Position numbers and translations under genes: made by a program. The notes under the pieces are model-generated. The model ran no database searches. It saw nothing but the letters and a program-made list of their open reading frames with translations, and had not been told where the DNA came from. 64,000 nucleotides of DNA. It comes from Curtobacterium sp. MCPF17_052 (GTDB lineage: Bacteria > Actinomycetota > Actinomycetes > Actinomycetales > Microbacteriaceae). The stretch is taken from the NCBI RefSeq assembly GCF_003234085.1, contig NZ_QKSD01000012.1, positions 1-64,000 of the forward strand, read 5' to 3'. This document shows positions 50,152 through 58,107 of the stretch, in pieces (the first letter of the stretch is position 1; the number at the start of each line of letters is the position of its first letter).

Positions 50152-51212
50152 GGCGCCACCGCGTCGAAGTCCGCCTTGCGGATGGTCGCGTGTGCGCCGC
50201 AGACGAGGTCGACGACCTGCGAGATGCGGAAGTCGGTCGCGGCGCTGAGGTACGCGTACGCCAGGTGCTCGTCGACGCCCCACCGCGCCCGGAGCAGGGT
50301 GATCGCCGCCCGGACGCATCGGCGTACGGCTTCGTCCAGGTCGGCGTCCATGCCCGTCGGCACGAGGAACTCGGTCGTCTCGGCGATCGGACCGACCAGG
50401 GCACCGAAGCGCCGGAGCGCAGTGGCACGCGGGACCACGTCGAGGCGCAGGGTCAGGCGGAGCGAGGCCTCCATCGCGGTGAGGGCGACCTCGCCGTCGC
50501 CCTGGGCGAAGTGCGGATCGCCGACGTACACACCGGCTCCCGGCACCTGCACGGGCAGGTGCAGCGTCGCCCCGGCGGTCAGCAGGGCGATGTCGATGTT
50601 CCCGCCGTGGGCCCCCGGCGGGACGGAGTGCGGCCGGACGTCGCTGTCGACGGTGATCCCGACGATGCCGGGGAACGGTCGGAGCGGGAAGGTCACCACG
50701 CGGCGGCCGCCCGCCACCACCGGCAACCGGCCGTGGTCGACGCCGTCGCGGGTGACGACGTCGGCGAACACCGAGACGGGGCCGTCACCGCGCGGGAGCT
50801 CCCCGGGGAGCGCACCGCGTCCGTGCCGGTTCGAGATCACCCCGTACGGCACCCGAGGCACCGCCGCGAGGATCGCCACCGACACCACGTCGCCGGGTTC
50901 GGCTCCGGTGACGGCGACCGGTCGGGACACCACGTGCGGACCGTCGGCGGCGTTCCGGTCGAGATCCCGCACGATGTCGATCGCGTCCTGGAGCACGGCA
51001 TCCGGTTCGACGCCGTGCCCACCGAAGAACGCCACCGGGTCGGACCCCTGGTCGGACAACAGCCCTTCGTGGCTGACGGTGTCGATCGTCACGACCGTGC
51101 CCGGGGCGACCGCGCGGACGGGGGCGTCGTCGCGGCTCGGCAGCTGCCCCCACAGGACGTCGTCGGGCGTCGACCCGACGTGCACGTCGGCGGCGGTGCG
51201 TGTCTCAGCCAC
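50142..51212 (-). CDS. Acetamidase/formamidase-family protein
   Basis: A 356-residue FmdA/AmdA-fold protein: DDVLWGQLPSRDDAPVRAVA, PGTVVTIDTVSHEGLLSDQG, VAVTGAEPGDVVSVAILAAV, SVPPGAHGGNIDIALLTAGA, VGDPHFAQGDGEVALTAMEA and AYLSAATDFRISQVVDLVCG. These are the characteristic blocks of the family that hydrolyses short amides. Within a ureide operon its substrate might be oxamate, formamide or another pathway amide. It overlaps both neighbours (8 bases with allB, 10 with the amidase), showing strict operon membership. Confidence 0.88.
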   Translation of the reverse strand: MAETRTAADVHVGSTPDDVLWGQLPSRDDAPVRAVAPGTVVTIDTVSHEGLLSDQGSDPVAFFGGHGVEPDAVLQDAIDIVRDLDRNAADGPHVVSRPVAVTGAEPGDVVSVAILAAVPRVPYGVISNRHGRGALPGELPRGDGPVSVFADVVTRDGVDHGRLPVVAGGRRVVTFPLRPFPGIVGITVDSDVRPHSVPPGAHGGNIDIALLTAGATLHLPVQVPGAGVYVGDPHFAQGDGEVALTAMEASLRLTLRLDVVPRATALRRFGALVGPIAETTEFLVPTGMDADLDEAVRRCVRAAITLLRARWGVDEHLAYAYLSAATDFRISQVVDLVCGAHATIRKADFDAVAPCG

Positions 51213-52584
51213 GGTCCACCAGCTCCCCGGCGACCACGTCCACCGTCGTGACGCCGTCGGTGGTGCCGGTGACACGCCGCCCGCGGAGCCACGTCTGGGT
51301 GACCCGGCCGCGGACCTGGAGCCCGTCGAACGCGGACACCGGGTTCCGGTGTGCCAGGGCGTCGACGTCGATCGTGGACTCGACGTCCGGTTCGAACACG
51401 GCGAAGTGTGCGAGCGCACCCGGCACGATCCGGCCACGGTCGGTGAACCCGGCGAGCGCCGCCGGTCCGGTGGTCACGGCGGGCAGGACCGCCTCGAGGG
51501 GCAGCCCCCGGCGGGCGGCCTCGGTCCACAGCGCTCGGAAGCCCACCTGCAGGCCGGCGATGCCGCCCCAGGCGAGGCCCCAGTCGTCGACCTTGAGGTC
51601 GGCGGTCGAGGGCGAGTGGTCCGAGACCACCATGTCGATGGTGCCGTCGAGGAGGCCGGCCCACAGTGCGTCCCGGTTGGCGTCGTCGCGGATCGGCGGG
51701 CAGCACTTGTAGGCCGTGGCACCGTCCGGGATCGAGCCGGACTCGAAGGCCAGGTAGTGCGGGCAGGTCTCGACGGTGATCCGCACGCCGTCGTCCTTCG
51801 CCGCGCGGATCATCGGGAGCGCGCCGGCGTCGGAGAGGTGGAGGACGTGCACCCGGGCACCGGTCTCCCGCGCACCGTCGATCACGCGGGCGATCGCGGA
51901 CCGTTCCGCCTGGACGGGTCGGGTGTCGAGGAAGTCCTGGTAGCGCGGGCCGAGGGCGTCGTGCTCGACGAGGTGGTCCGGGTCCTCGGCGTGGACGATG
52001 AGGAGCGCGTCGAGGGCGGCGACCTCGGCGATCGCGGCCCGGAGCTGCGTCGGGTCGAGGTGCGGGAACTCGTCGACCCCGGACGGGGCGGTGAAGCACT
52101 TGAAGCCGAAGACCCCGGCGTCGTGCAGGCCGGCGAGGGTGCCGGCGTTGTCCGGGACCGCTCCGCCCCAGAACCCGACGTCGACCGCGACGCGTCCGGC
52201 GGCACTGGCCCGTTTGACCTGCAGCGCGGGGACGTCCACGGTGGCCGGGATCGAGTTGAGCGGCATGTCGATGACGGTGGTCACCCCGCCGAGGGCGGCT
52301 GCGCGGGTGGCGGACGCGAAGCCCTCCCACTCGGTGCGCCCGGGCTCGTTCACGTGGACGTGGGTGTCGACGAGCCCGGGCAACAGGACGTGGGCGTCGG
52401 GGACGGTCTCGTCGTGGTACCCGACGACGTCGGTGTCGAGCGGCTCGACGGACGCCACACGCCCGTCGCGGACGACGACGGCGGCGGGTCGGAAAGCGCC
52501 GTCGACCCACGTTCGGCGGGCACGGAGCACGAGGTCGGCGGGCGTGACGGCGTCCGCCACCGCGGCGGTCTGGAGGCTCGTCAT
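51205..52584 (-). CDS. allB: Allantoinase
   Basis: A cyclic amidohydrolase opening allantoin to allantoate. The 459-residue protein shows LPGLVDTHVHVNEPGRTEWE (His75 and His77 metal ligands), the carboxylated lysine in GFKCFTAP (Lys162), IVHAEDPDHL, VLHLSDAGAL, VETCPHYLAF, CCPPIRDDANRDALWAGLLD and MVVSDHSPSTADLK. The GFKCF and SDHSPST blocks distinguish allantoinase from dihydropyrimidinase. ATG 52584 overlaps the racemase stop by ATGA. Confidence 0.93.
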   Translation of the reverse strand: MTSLQTAAVADAVTPADLVLRARRTWVDGAFRPAAVVVRDGRVASVEPLDTDVVGYHDETVPDAHVLLPGLVDTHVHVNEPGRTEWEGFASATRAAALGGVTTVIDMPLNSIPATVDVPALQVKRASAAGRVAVDVGFWGGAVPDNAGTLAGLHDAGVFGFKCFTAPSGVDEFPHLDPTQLRAAIAEVAALDALLIVHAEDPDHLVEHDALGPRYQDFLDTRPVQAERSAIARVIDGARETGARVHVLHLSDAGALPMIRAAKDDGVRITVETCPHYLAFESGSIPDGATAYKCCPPIRDDANRDALWAGLLDGTIDMVVSDHSPSTADLKVDDWGLAWGGIAGLQVGFRALWTEAARRGLPLEAVLPAVTTGPAALAGFTDRGRIVPGALAHFAVFEPDVESTIDVDALAHRNPVSAFDGLQVRGRVTQTWLRGRRVTGTTDGVTTVDVVAGELVDRG

Positions 52585-53342
52585 GCGTCCGCTCCGACCG
52601 TCGCGCGGGCGCCGCCGAGCTCGAAGGACGCGAGCGCCCCGGTGAACCGTTTGGGCGGCGGCGGCGCGTACTCGCCGTGCTTGCCGGTGGTCAGCCCGAG
52701 TCGGATGAGCGTCTCGGCGAGGAGGGTCGTGGCGCTGACGCCGTCGACGACCGGGGCCCCGATCTCCTCGGACACCGATGCGCAGAACTCCGCCATCCCC
52801 GCACAGCCCAGCACCACGGCGTCGGCGCCGTTCGCGACCACCCGACGGCACTCGTCGACCACGAGCTGCCGGGCGCCGGAGGACGGATCGTCGAGCTGCA
52901 GCACGGGCACCTCGCACGCCCGGACCTCGGTCAGCAGGGACGCACAGCCGTAGCGGTCGGCGAGTTCGCGTGCACGGCCGGTCGTCCGCTCGAGCGTGGT
53001 CACGACGCCGAAGCGCCGACCGAGCATCGCGGCGGTCCGGAACGCCCCTTCGGCGATGCCGATCACCGGGCCGCGGGCGATCTCGCGCGCCGCGTCGATG
53101 CCCGGGTCCCCGAAGCACGCGACGACGGTGGCGTCCACCCCGTCGCGCTCCCCGGCGAGCACCTGCTCGAGGAGCCCCGGCACGGCCAGCGCTTCCTCGT
53201 AGTGGCTCTCGATCGACGCCGGACCCATGCTGGGCTGGACGGCTTCGATGACCGTTCCCGGTCCGGCGACAGCGGCTGCGGCACGGCCGATGGCCGCCGT
53301 CATCGACACGGTGGTGTTGGGGTTGACGACGCGGATGCGCAT
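52581..53342 (-). CDS. hpxA: Allantoin racemase (Asp/Glu/hydantoin racemase family)
   Basis: A 253-residue cofactor-independent racemase starting MRIRVVNPNTTVSMTAAIGR. The two catalytic cysteines are Cys76 (VVACFGDPG) and Cys180 (VVLGCAGM). PSMGPASIESHYEEALAVPG and AEGAFRTAAMLGRRFGVVTT are blocks of the HyuE/HpxA subgroup. Next to allB it most probably interconverts R- and S-allantoin so that the whole pool can be used. A ribosome site (GGAAGGA) precedes the ATG. It starts the seven-gene overlapping run. Confidence 0.9.
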   Translation of the reverse strand: MRIRVVNPNTTVSMTAAIGRAAAAVAGPGTVIEAVQPSMGPASIESHYEEALAVPGLLEQVLAGERDGVDATVVACFGDPGIDAAREIARGPVIGIAEGAFRTAAMLGRRFGVVTTLERTTGRARELADRYGCASLLTEVRACEVPVLQLDDPSSGARQLVVDECRRVVANGADAVVLGCAGMAEFCASVSEEIGAPVVDGVSATTLLAETLIRLGLTTGKHGEYAPPPPKRFTGALASFELGGARATVGADA

Positions 53343-53420
53343 CGAGGGTCCTTCCGGTGGAGCGGGTGGAGCGTGGGTGGTGACGATCCTCGCGGGCTGG
53401 TGGCGGGCCTCCCGGCTGTC

Positions 53421-53462
53421 CACAGGGGCACCTGCCGGAGTCGGTGCGGCGGTGCCCCTGTG
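53421..53462. terminator. 11-bp stem between the permease and racemase genes
   Basis: CACAGGGGCAC (53421-53431) and GTGCCCCTGTG (53452-53462) pair perfectly with a 20-base loop. It lies 37 bases after the permease stop and 79 bases before the racemase start on the same strand. It could partly terminate or protect the permease mRNA, separating its level from the enzymes. Confidence 0.5.
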
Positions 53463-53476
53463 CAGGGAGGGTCCCC

Positions 53477-53516
53477 GGTCAGGCGCGACCGAGGGCGGTC
53501 AGGCGCGGCCGAGGGC
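53477..53516. repeat. 20-bp tandem duplication across the permease stop codon
   Basis: GGTCAGGCGCGACCGAGGGC (53477-53496) is followed immediately by a copy with one change (53497-53516). The functional stop TGA at 53499-53501 lies in the second copy, and a TGA also occurs in the first, just downstream. This looks like a recent slippage duplication at the 3' end of the gene. Confidence 0.7.
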
Positions 53517-55058
53517 GGCGCCGTCGTCGACCGTCGGGTCGTCGGCGTCGAGGAGCGGCATGGCGGGCGACCGACGCTCGAGCGCCCAGAAGACGACGAG
53601 ACCGAGGCCGCAGCCGATGAACCAGCTGTAGCTGCTCAGCCACGGGACGACCCCGAGGGCCGGCGGGAGCACAGCGCTGGCGACGGACACCGCACCGGTC
53701 GTGACGAGCGTCCAGATGGCGTTCGGGTTGAACCCCTTCCGGTACCAGTACCGGCCGGCCGGGTCCTTGGAGTACATGTCGTCCACGGCGACCCGCTGCT
53801 TGCCGACGATGTAGTAGCCGGCGATCAGGATGCCGAAGAGCGGGCCGATCAGTGCCCCGAGGACGCCGAGCGTGTAGAGGATCGCCTGGTCGTTGCCGTA
53901 CCAGTTCCACGGGGTGAGCAGCACGGACCCGACCGCGGCGATCATGCCGCCCATCCGCCAGCTGATCCGGCGGGGTGAAACGTTCGAGAAGTCGAACGCG
54001 GGGCTGATGAAGTTGGCGACGATGTTGATGCCGACCGTCGCGGTGACGAAGGTCAGTCCGCCGAGCAGGATCGCGAACGGGGCGCCGATGGCCTGCACGG
54101 TCTCGATCGGGTCGGTGATGAGCTTGCCGAACACCGGGACGGTCGCACTGGCGCACAGCACGGTGAGGATCGAGAAGAACAGGAAGTTGACCGGCAGGCC
54201 GAGCATGTTGCCGCGCTTGACGGCCGCGAAGGACCTGCCGTACCGCGAGAAGTCGCCGAAGTTGAGCATCGGGCTGGAGAAGTAGCTGACGACCAGGGCG
54301 ATCGCGGACAGCATCACCGGGATGCTCGCACCGAAGGACATCGGCGCACCGACCGAGAGCGTCAGTGAGATGTTGCCGATGCCGGCGGTCGCGACGAGGT
54401 ACACGGCGAGCGCGATCATCACGACGTACACCGCGGGACCAGCCCAGTCGATGAACTTCCGGATCGCGTCCATGCCCATCCAGAACAGGGCGCCCTGTGC
54501 GACCCAGAGGACGGCGTAGGAGATCCAACCGAGCGCGTTCAACCCGAGGAACGACGGCTCCAGGAGGGCGGCTGCGCCGGGGATGAACTTGAGGAACACG
54601 ATGTTGAGCGACTGGGCGGCCAGGAAGGTCTGCACGCCGTACCAGGCCATCGCGATGAGGCCGCGGATGATCGCGGGGACGTTCGCACCGAGGACCCCGA
54701 AGACCGCGCGGTTGATCACCGGGTACGGCACGCCGGTGCGCTGCGACGGCTTCGCGACGAGGTTCGCGAAGACCTGCACGATCAGGATGCCGACGACCAG
54801 GGCGACGAGCACCTGCCAGCTGGCGATCCCGAGCGCGAAGAGCGAGCCGGCGGTGACGTACCCGCCGACGGAGTGCACGTCCGACATCCAGAACGCGAAC
54901 ACGTTGTAGCTGGTCCAGGTCTGCTTCCGCAGCGGGGCGAGGTCCTCGTTCGTGAGGGCCGGGTCGTACCCGGGCTTGATCAGGCCGGCGCCCGCAGGGG
55001 CGGTCGGCGTGAGGGGGGCGTGGGGCGCTGCGACGGGTGTCGCGACTTCTGTTGCCAT
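53499..55058 (-). CDS. NCS1-family allantoin/nucleobase permease
   Basis: A 519-residue transporter with 12 predicted spans. NCS1 blocks: NEDLAPLRKQTWTSYNVFAF, FWMSDVHSVGGYVTAGSLFA (substrate region), FANLVAKPSQRTGVPYPVIN, RAVFGVLGANVPAIIRGLIA, MAWYGVQTFLAAQSL and LNFGDFSRYGRSFAAVKRGN. The order and FWMSD-type helix 1 resemble PucI allantoin permeases. Being first in the ureide cluster, allantoin import is the likely job. ATG 55058 has GGAGGA five bases upstream. Confidence 0.9.
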   Translation of the reverse strand: MATEVATPVAAPHAPLTPTAPAGAGLIKPGYDPALTNEDLAPLRKQTWTSYNVFAFWMSDVHSVGGYVTAGSLFALGIASWQVLVALVVGILIVQVFANLVAKPSQRTGVPYPVINRAVFGVLGANVPAIIRGLIAMAWYGVQTFLAAQSLNIVFLKFIPGAAALLEPSFLGLNALGWISYAVLWVAQGALFWMGMDAIRKFIDWAGPAVYVVMIALAVYLVATAGIGNISLTLSVGAPMSFGASIPVMLSAIALVVSYFSSPMLNFGDFSRYGRSFAAVKRGNMLGLPVNFLFFSILTVLCASATVPVFGKLITDPIETVQAIGAPFAILLGGLTFVTATVGINIVANFISPAFDFSNVSPRRISWRMGGMIAAVGSVLLTPWNWYGNDQAILYTLGVLGALIGPLFGILIAGYYIVGKQRVAVDDMYSKDPAGRYWYRKGFNPNAIWTLVTTGAVSVASAVLPPALGVVPWLSSYSWFIGCGLGLVVFWALERRSPAMPLLDADDPTVDDGAALGRA

Positions 55059-55155
55059 GACGTCCTCCGGAGTGGGAGAGGGTGAGGTCGGCGTCTGCCT
55101 GGGCACGAAGCTACGGACCTCGGTCGCGCCGCCCGTTTCCCCTGTGTGACGACCG

Positions 55156-55189
55156 TGTGACATCACACCCGCCTTGGAACGATCGTTCC
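55156..55189. promoter_or_regulatory. Two dyads in the permease/ABC intergenic region
   Basis: TGTGACATCACA (55156-55167) has TGTGA/TCACA arms with a 2-base spacer, and GGAACGATCGTTCC (55176-55189) is a perfect 14-bp palindrome. The GGAAC half-site is shared with the pucG promoter dyad. The 273-bp gap 55059-55331 contains no gene; it must hold the permease promoter (possible minus-strand -10 TAGCTT at 55108-55113) and the ABC-operon promoter. Confidence 0.5.
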
Positions 55190-55331
55190 GAAGTGGCGGG
55201 AGGCTTCGGCGCCGGACACCGGTGTTCGTCCGTCGCCGACGGGAGGCGCTCGGCAGGATCACGAGGCACGTCGCGATCTCCGCCTCCAGGGGGAGGCGGC
55301 CGGCTCCGGCGTCCCCGTACGGTGGGCGGCG

Positions 55332-56261
55332 ATGATCGAAGTACAGCACCTCTCCAAGCGCTACGGCCCCAAACTCGCGGTCGACGACGTCTCGTTCGTC
55401 GTGCACCCCGGCAGCGTCACCGGCTTCCTCGGCCCGAACGGCGCCGGCAAGTCGACCACCATGCGCATGATCATGGGGCTCGACGAGCCGACCTCCGGTA
55501 CGGCGACGGTGAACGGCCGCCCGTACCAGAGCTACCGCGACCCGCTCCGGCAGGTCGGCGCACTGCTCGAGGCGAAGGCGGTGCACTCCGGTCGGAGCGC
55601 GTACAACCACCTCCTCGCGCTCGCCGCGACGCACGGCATCCCGAAGCGGCGGGTGCACGAGGTCATGGACATGACCGGCATCGAGTCCGTCGCCCGCAAG
55701 CGGGTCGGCGGCTTCTCGCTCGGCATGGGGCAGCGGCTCGGCATCGCCGCAGCGCTGCTCGGCGACCCGCAGACCCTGATCCTCGACGAGCCCGTGAACG
55801 GCCTGGACCCTGACGGGGTCCTCTGGGTCCGACAGCTCGCCCGTCGGATGGCCGGAGAGGGCCGGACCGTGTTCCTCTCCAGCCACCTGATGAGCGAGAT
55901 GGCCCAGACCGCCGACCGCGTGGTCGTGCTCGGTCGCGGCAAGGTGCTCGCCGACGCCCCGATCGCCGAGTTCGTCGCCGGTGCCGGTGACCACGCGGGC
56001 AACGTGAGCCTGGCGCGCGTCGTCGTCCGCACCCCGATGCCGGACCAGTTGTTCACCGCCATCGGCCCGAACGCGACGGTCACCCAGCGCGAGGACGGCT
56101 CGTTCCTCGTCGTCGGGCCGGACGCACCGACCGTCGGCGACATCGCCGCCCGTGCCGGCGTCGTCCTGCACGAGCTCACGCCGACCGGCGCGAGCCTGGA
56201 AGAGGCCTACATGGCACTCACCCGCGACGACGTCGAGTACCGATCGGAGGGAGCCCGATGA
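55332..56261 (+). CDS. ABC transporter ATP-binding protein (exporter type)
   Basis: A 309-residue ATPase: Walker A GPNGAGKST (residues about 38-46), signature FSLGMGQRLGIAAALLGDP, Walker B TLILDEPVNGLD and switch His in LSSHLMSEMA. The last 80 residues form the extra domain common in lantibiotic/bacitracin-type (BcrA/CcmA-like) exporters. Its stop overlaps the permease ATG. TACGGT lies eight bases before the start. The cargo is unknown; immunity or drug export are common roles. Confidence 0.9.
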   Translation: MIEVQHLSKRYGPKLAVDDVSFVVHPGSVTGFLGPNGAGKSTTMRMIMGLDEPTSGTATVNGRPYQSYRDPLRQVGALLEAKAVHSGRSAYNHLLALAATHGIPKRRVHEVMDMTGIESVARKRVGGFSLGMGQRLGIAAALLGDPQTLILDEPVNGLDPDGVLWVRQLARRMAGEGRTVFLSSHLMSEMAQTADRVVVLGRGKVLADAPIAEFVAGAGDHAGNVSLARVVVRTPMPDQLFTAIGPNATVTQREDGSFLVVGPDAPTVGDIAARAGVVLHELTPTGASLEEAYMALTRDDVEYRSEGAR

Positions 56262-57136
56262 GCACCCCGCAGAAGACCGACCAGCCGACGACCCAGCAGC
56301 ACCGCCACCGGGGGGACCTGTCCTCGCGTGACGTGCACCTCGGCTACACCCGACTCGTCCGCAGCGAGTGGATCAAGTTCCGGAGCATCCGGTCGACGTT
56401 CTGGTGCTACGCCGTCATCGCCGTCCTGACCCTCGGCCTGGCCGTCCTGCTCGGGTCCGCCTTCGAACCGGGACGGACCGAGCAGAGCACCGTCGGCGCG
56501 AACGCCATGATCGTCAGCATCAACACGATCAGCGTCTACCTGACCGCCCTGGTCGTCGGCGTGCTCGGTGTGCTCATCATCACCGGCGAGTACGCCACCG
56601 GACAGATCCGGTCGACCTTCACCGCCGACCCCGGTCGGCTCGGCGCCCTGGTCGCGAAGGCGACCGTCCTCGCGGTCACCACCTTCGTCGTCAGCGCGGT
56701 GGCGAACTGGATCGGCGTCGCGATCTCGACGGCCCTGCAGGTCGGCAAGGGACTCGAACCCGACCTGGCCGACCCGTCCGTCTGGATGCCGATCCTCGGT
56801 GCGTCGGTGGACGTCACCCTGCTGGCACTGCTCGCCTTCGGCATCGGCCTGCTCGTCCGTTCGAGCGCGGGCGGCATCGCGATCACGCTCGGCATCCTGC
56901 TGGTCCTGCCCGTGGTCATCAGCCTCGTCGCCGGGCTGGCAAACCTCGACTGGCTGAACGACGTGACCCAGTTCCTGCCCGACGCGGCCGGTGCCCACCT
57001 GTACCAGTTCGACTCGGGTGCCCCCGCGCCGAAGGGCATCACGCTCAACGGCTGGAGCGGTGCCGGTGTGCTCTTGGCCGAGGTCGTCGTCGTGAACGCC
57101 CTGGCGATGACCGTCGCCAAGCGCCGCGACGTCTGA
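56258..57136 (+). CDS. ABC-2-type transporter permease
   Basis: A 292-residue membrane protein. After a soluble, Gln/His-rich N-terminus (TDQPTTQQHRHRGDL), about six spans follow, including FWCYAVIAVLTLGLAVLLGS, VVGVLGVLIITGEYATGQIR (the conserved ITGEYATGQIR loop of ABC-2 permeases), VTLLALLAFGIGLLVRSSAG and ITLGILLVLPVVISLVAGLA. It overlaps the ATPase gene by ATGA and completes the exporter. Ligand unknown. Confidence 0.9.
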   Translation: MSTPQKTDQPTTQQHRHRGDLSSRDVHLGYTRLVRSEWIKFRSIRSTFWCYAVIAVLTLGLAVLLGSAFEPGRTEQSTVGANAMIVSINTISVYLTALVVGVLGVLIITGEYATGQIRSTFTADPGRLGALVAKATVLAVTTFVVSAVANWIGVAISTALQVGKGLEPDLADPSVWMPILGASVDVTLLALLAFGIGLLVRSSAGGIAITLGILLVLPVVISLVAGLANLDWLNDVTQFLPDAAGAHLYQFDSGAPAPKGITLNGWSGAGVLLAEVVVVNALAMTVAKRRDV

Positions 57137-57175
57137 CCCGGACGACACCGGCAGCACCACCAGCAGCACCAGCAG

Positions 57176-57215
57176 CACGGGAGGCCCGTGGCGACTCCGC
57201 CACGGGCCTCCCGTG
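57176..57215. terminator. 18-bp perfect stem carrying the GGGAGGCCCG motif
   Basis: CACGGGAGGCCCGTGGCG (57176-57193) pairs exactly with 57198-57215 around ACTC. It sits 39 bases after the ABC permease stop and before the convergent GntR gene stop. Strong bidirectional terminator candidate; no T-run. Confidence 0.75.
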
Positions 57216-57254
57216 TCCCTGCCCCCCCGGGCACGTCACACCGGTCCGGCACCG

Positions 57255-57992
57255 TCACACCGGCCCGGTCGGCACCTGTCCCGCCCGGAGCATCGCGCGC
57301 TCCAGCAACTCGACGTCGATCCCCACGTGCTGCCGTGCGATCCGCCCGGCGTCCGCCACCCGTCCCGCACAGACCGCGTCGACCAGTTCCTCGTGGTCCC
57401 GCAGCGCCCGGGCCTCCATCGCCGCCATCCCGTCGACGGTCCCCCAGAGGTGCGCCGGTGCCGCGATCGAGATCTGCGACTCGAGCGACGCGAGCGTGCT
57501 GCGGAGCACCTCGTTCTGCGCTGCGTCGATGATGCTGCGGTGCAGGACCGCGTCGGCCTGCTGCTTGGCGAACCCCGAGGTCGCGGTGCGGAAGGCCTCG
57601 AGTCGTTCCCGGAGTCCGGCTGCCTGGTCCGCGGTGATCCGTTCGGCGGCGGCTGCGGCGAGCGCACCGTGCAGGATCGCGATCGCGTCGGCCGTGTCCT
57701 GGATCCCCGCCCACCGTGCCAGGAGCGTGCGCCCCACCGAGTCCGAGGCGGCACCGGCCTCCTGGTCGCGGACGAAGGTCCCGCCGCCCCGGCCGCGTCG
57801 GGTCTCGAGCAACCCGCGGTCGACGAGCCGGGCGAGCGCGCCGCGGACCGTGACGCGGGCGACCCCGAGCAGGCCGGCGAGTTCGCGTTCGGGTGGCAGC
57901 CGGGAGCCGGGGAGGTACTCACCGACGGCGACCGCGGTCACGAGCCGGTCCTCGACCTCGTCGACCCGGGTCTCCGTCGCGCGATCGGTCAC
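57255..57992 (-). CDS. GntR/FadR-family regulator of the adjacent amide module
   Basis: A 245-residue regulator. Winged helix: VDEVEDRLVTAVAVGEYLPG, SRLPPERELAGLLGVARVTV, RGALARLVDRGLLETRRGRG. The C-terminal FCD domain (about 95-235) contains a metal-site-like set: FRTATSGFAKQQADAVLHRS, ALRDHEELVDAV and AGRIARQHVGIDVELL. GTG 57992 is preferred over GTG 57998 because GGAAGG is better spaced. It is divergent from the hydrolase-permease-acetamidase operon, whose promoter carries a suitable dyad. Confidence 0.88.
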   Translation of the reverse strand: MTDRATETRVDEVEDRLVTAVAVGEYLPGSRLPPERELAGLLGVARVTVRGALARLVDRGLLETRRGRGGGTFVRDQEAGAASDSVGRTLLARWAGIQDTADAIAILHGALAAAAAERITADQAAGLRERLEAFRTATSGFAKQQADAVLHRSIIDAAQNEVLRSTLASLESQISIAAPAHLWGTVDGMAAMEARALRDHEELVDAVCAGRVADAGRIARQHVGIDVELLERAMLRAGQVPTGPV

Positions 57993-58065
57993 CGGCACCC
58001 CTTCCGCCCTCCACCCTGACCCCGGTCGCCCGGGTGTCCTGTTACGGCCACGTTAAACGAGCGGA

Positions 58066-58101
58066 AAAGGTCTTGCCTGGGACCTTTCGACGGGCCATGC
58101 T
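58066..58101 (+). promoter_or_regulatory. Promoter of the amide module with AAAGGTC/GACCTTT operator
   Basis: TTGCCT (58073-58078) and CATGCT (58096-58101) with a 17-base spacer form a good sigma-A-type promoter, six bases before ATG 58108 (leaderless). AAAGGTC (58066-58072) and GACCTTT (58081-58087) flank the -35 as perfect seven-base arms. Binding of the divergent GntR regulator here would block RNA polymerase. Confidence 0.65.
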
Positions 58102-58107
58102 CACCCC

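Noticed and set aside
48637..52953. A 1438-codon open frame on the plus strand across the ureide cluster
   Set aside because: It runs antisense to four overlapping, family-matched minus-strand genes. Its composition is biased Arg/Gly/Asp as expected from GC3 shadowing, and no domain is recognisable.
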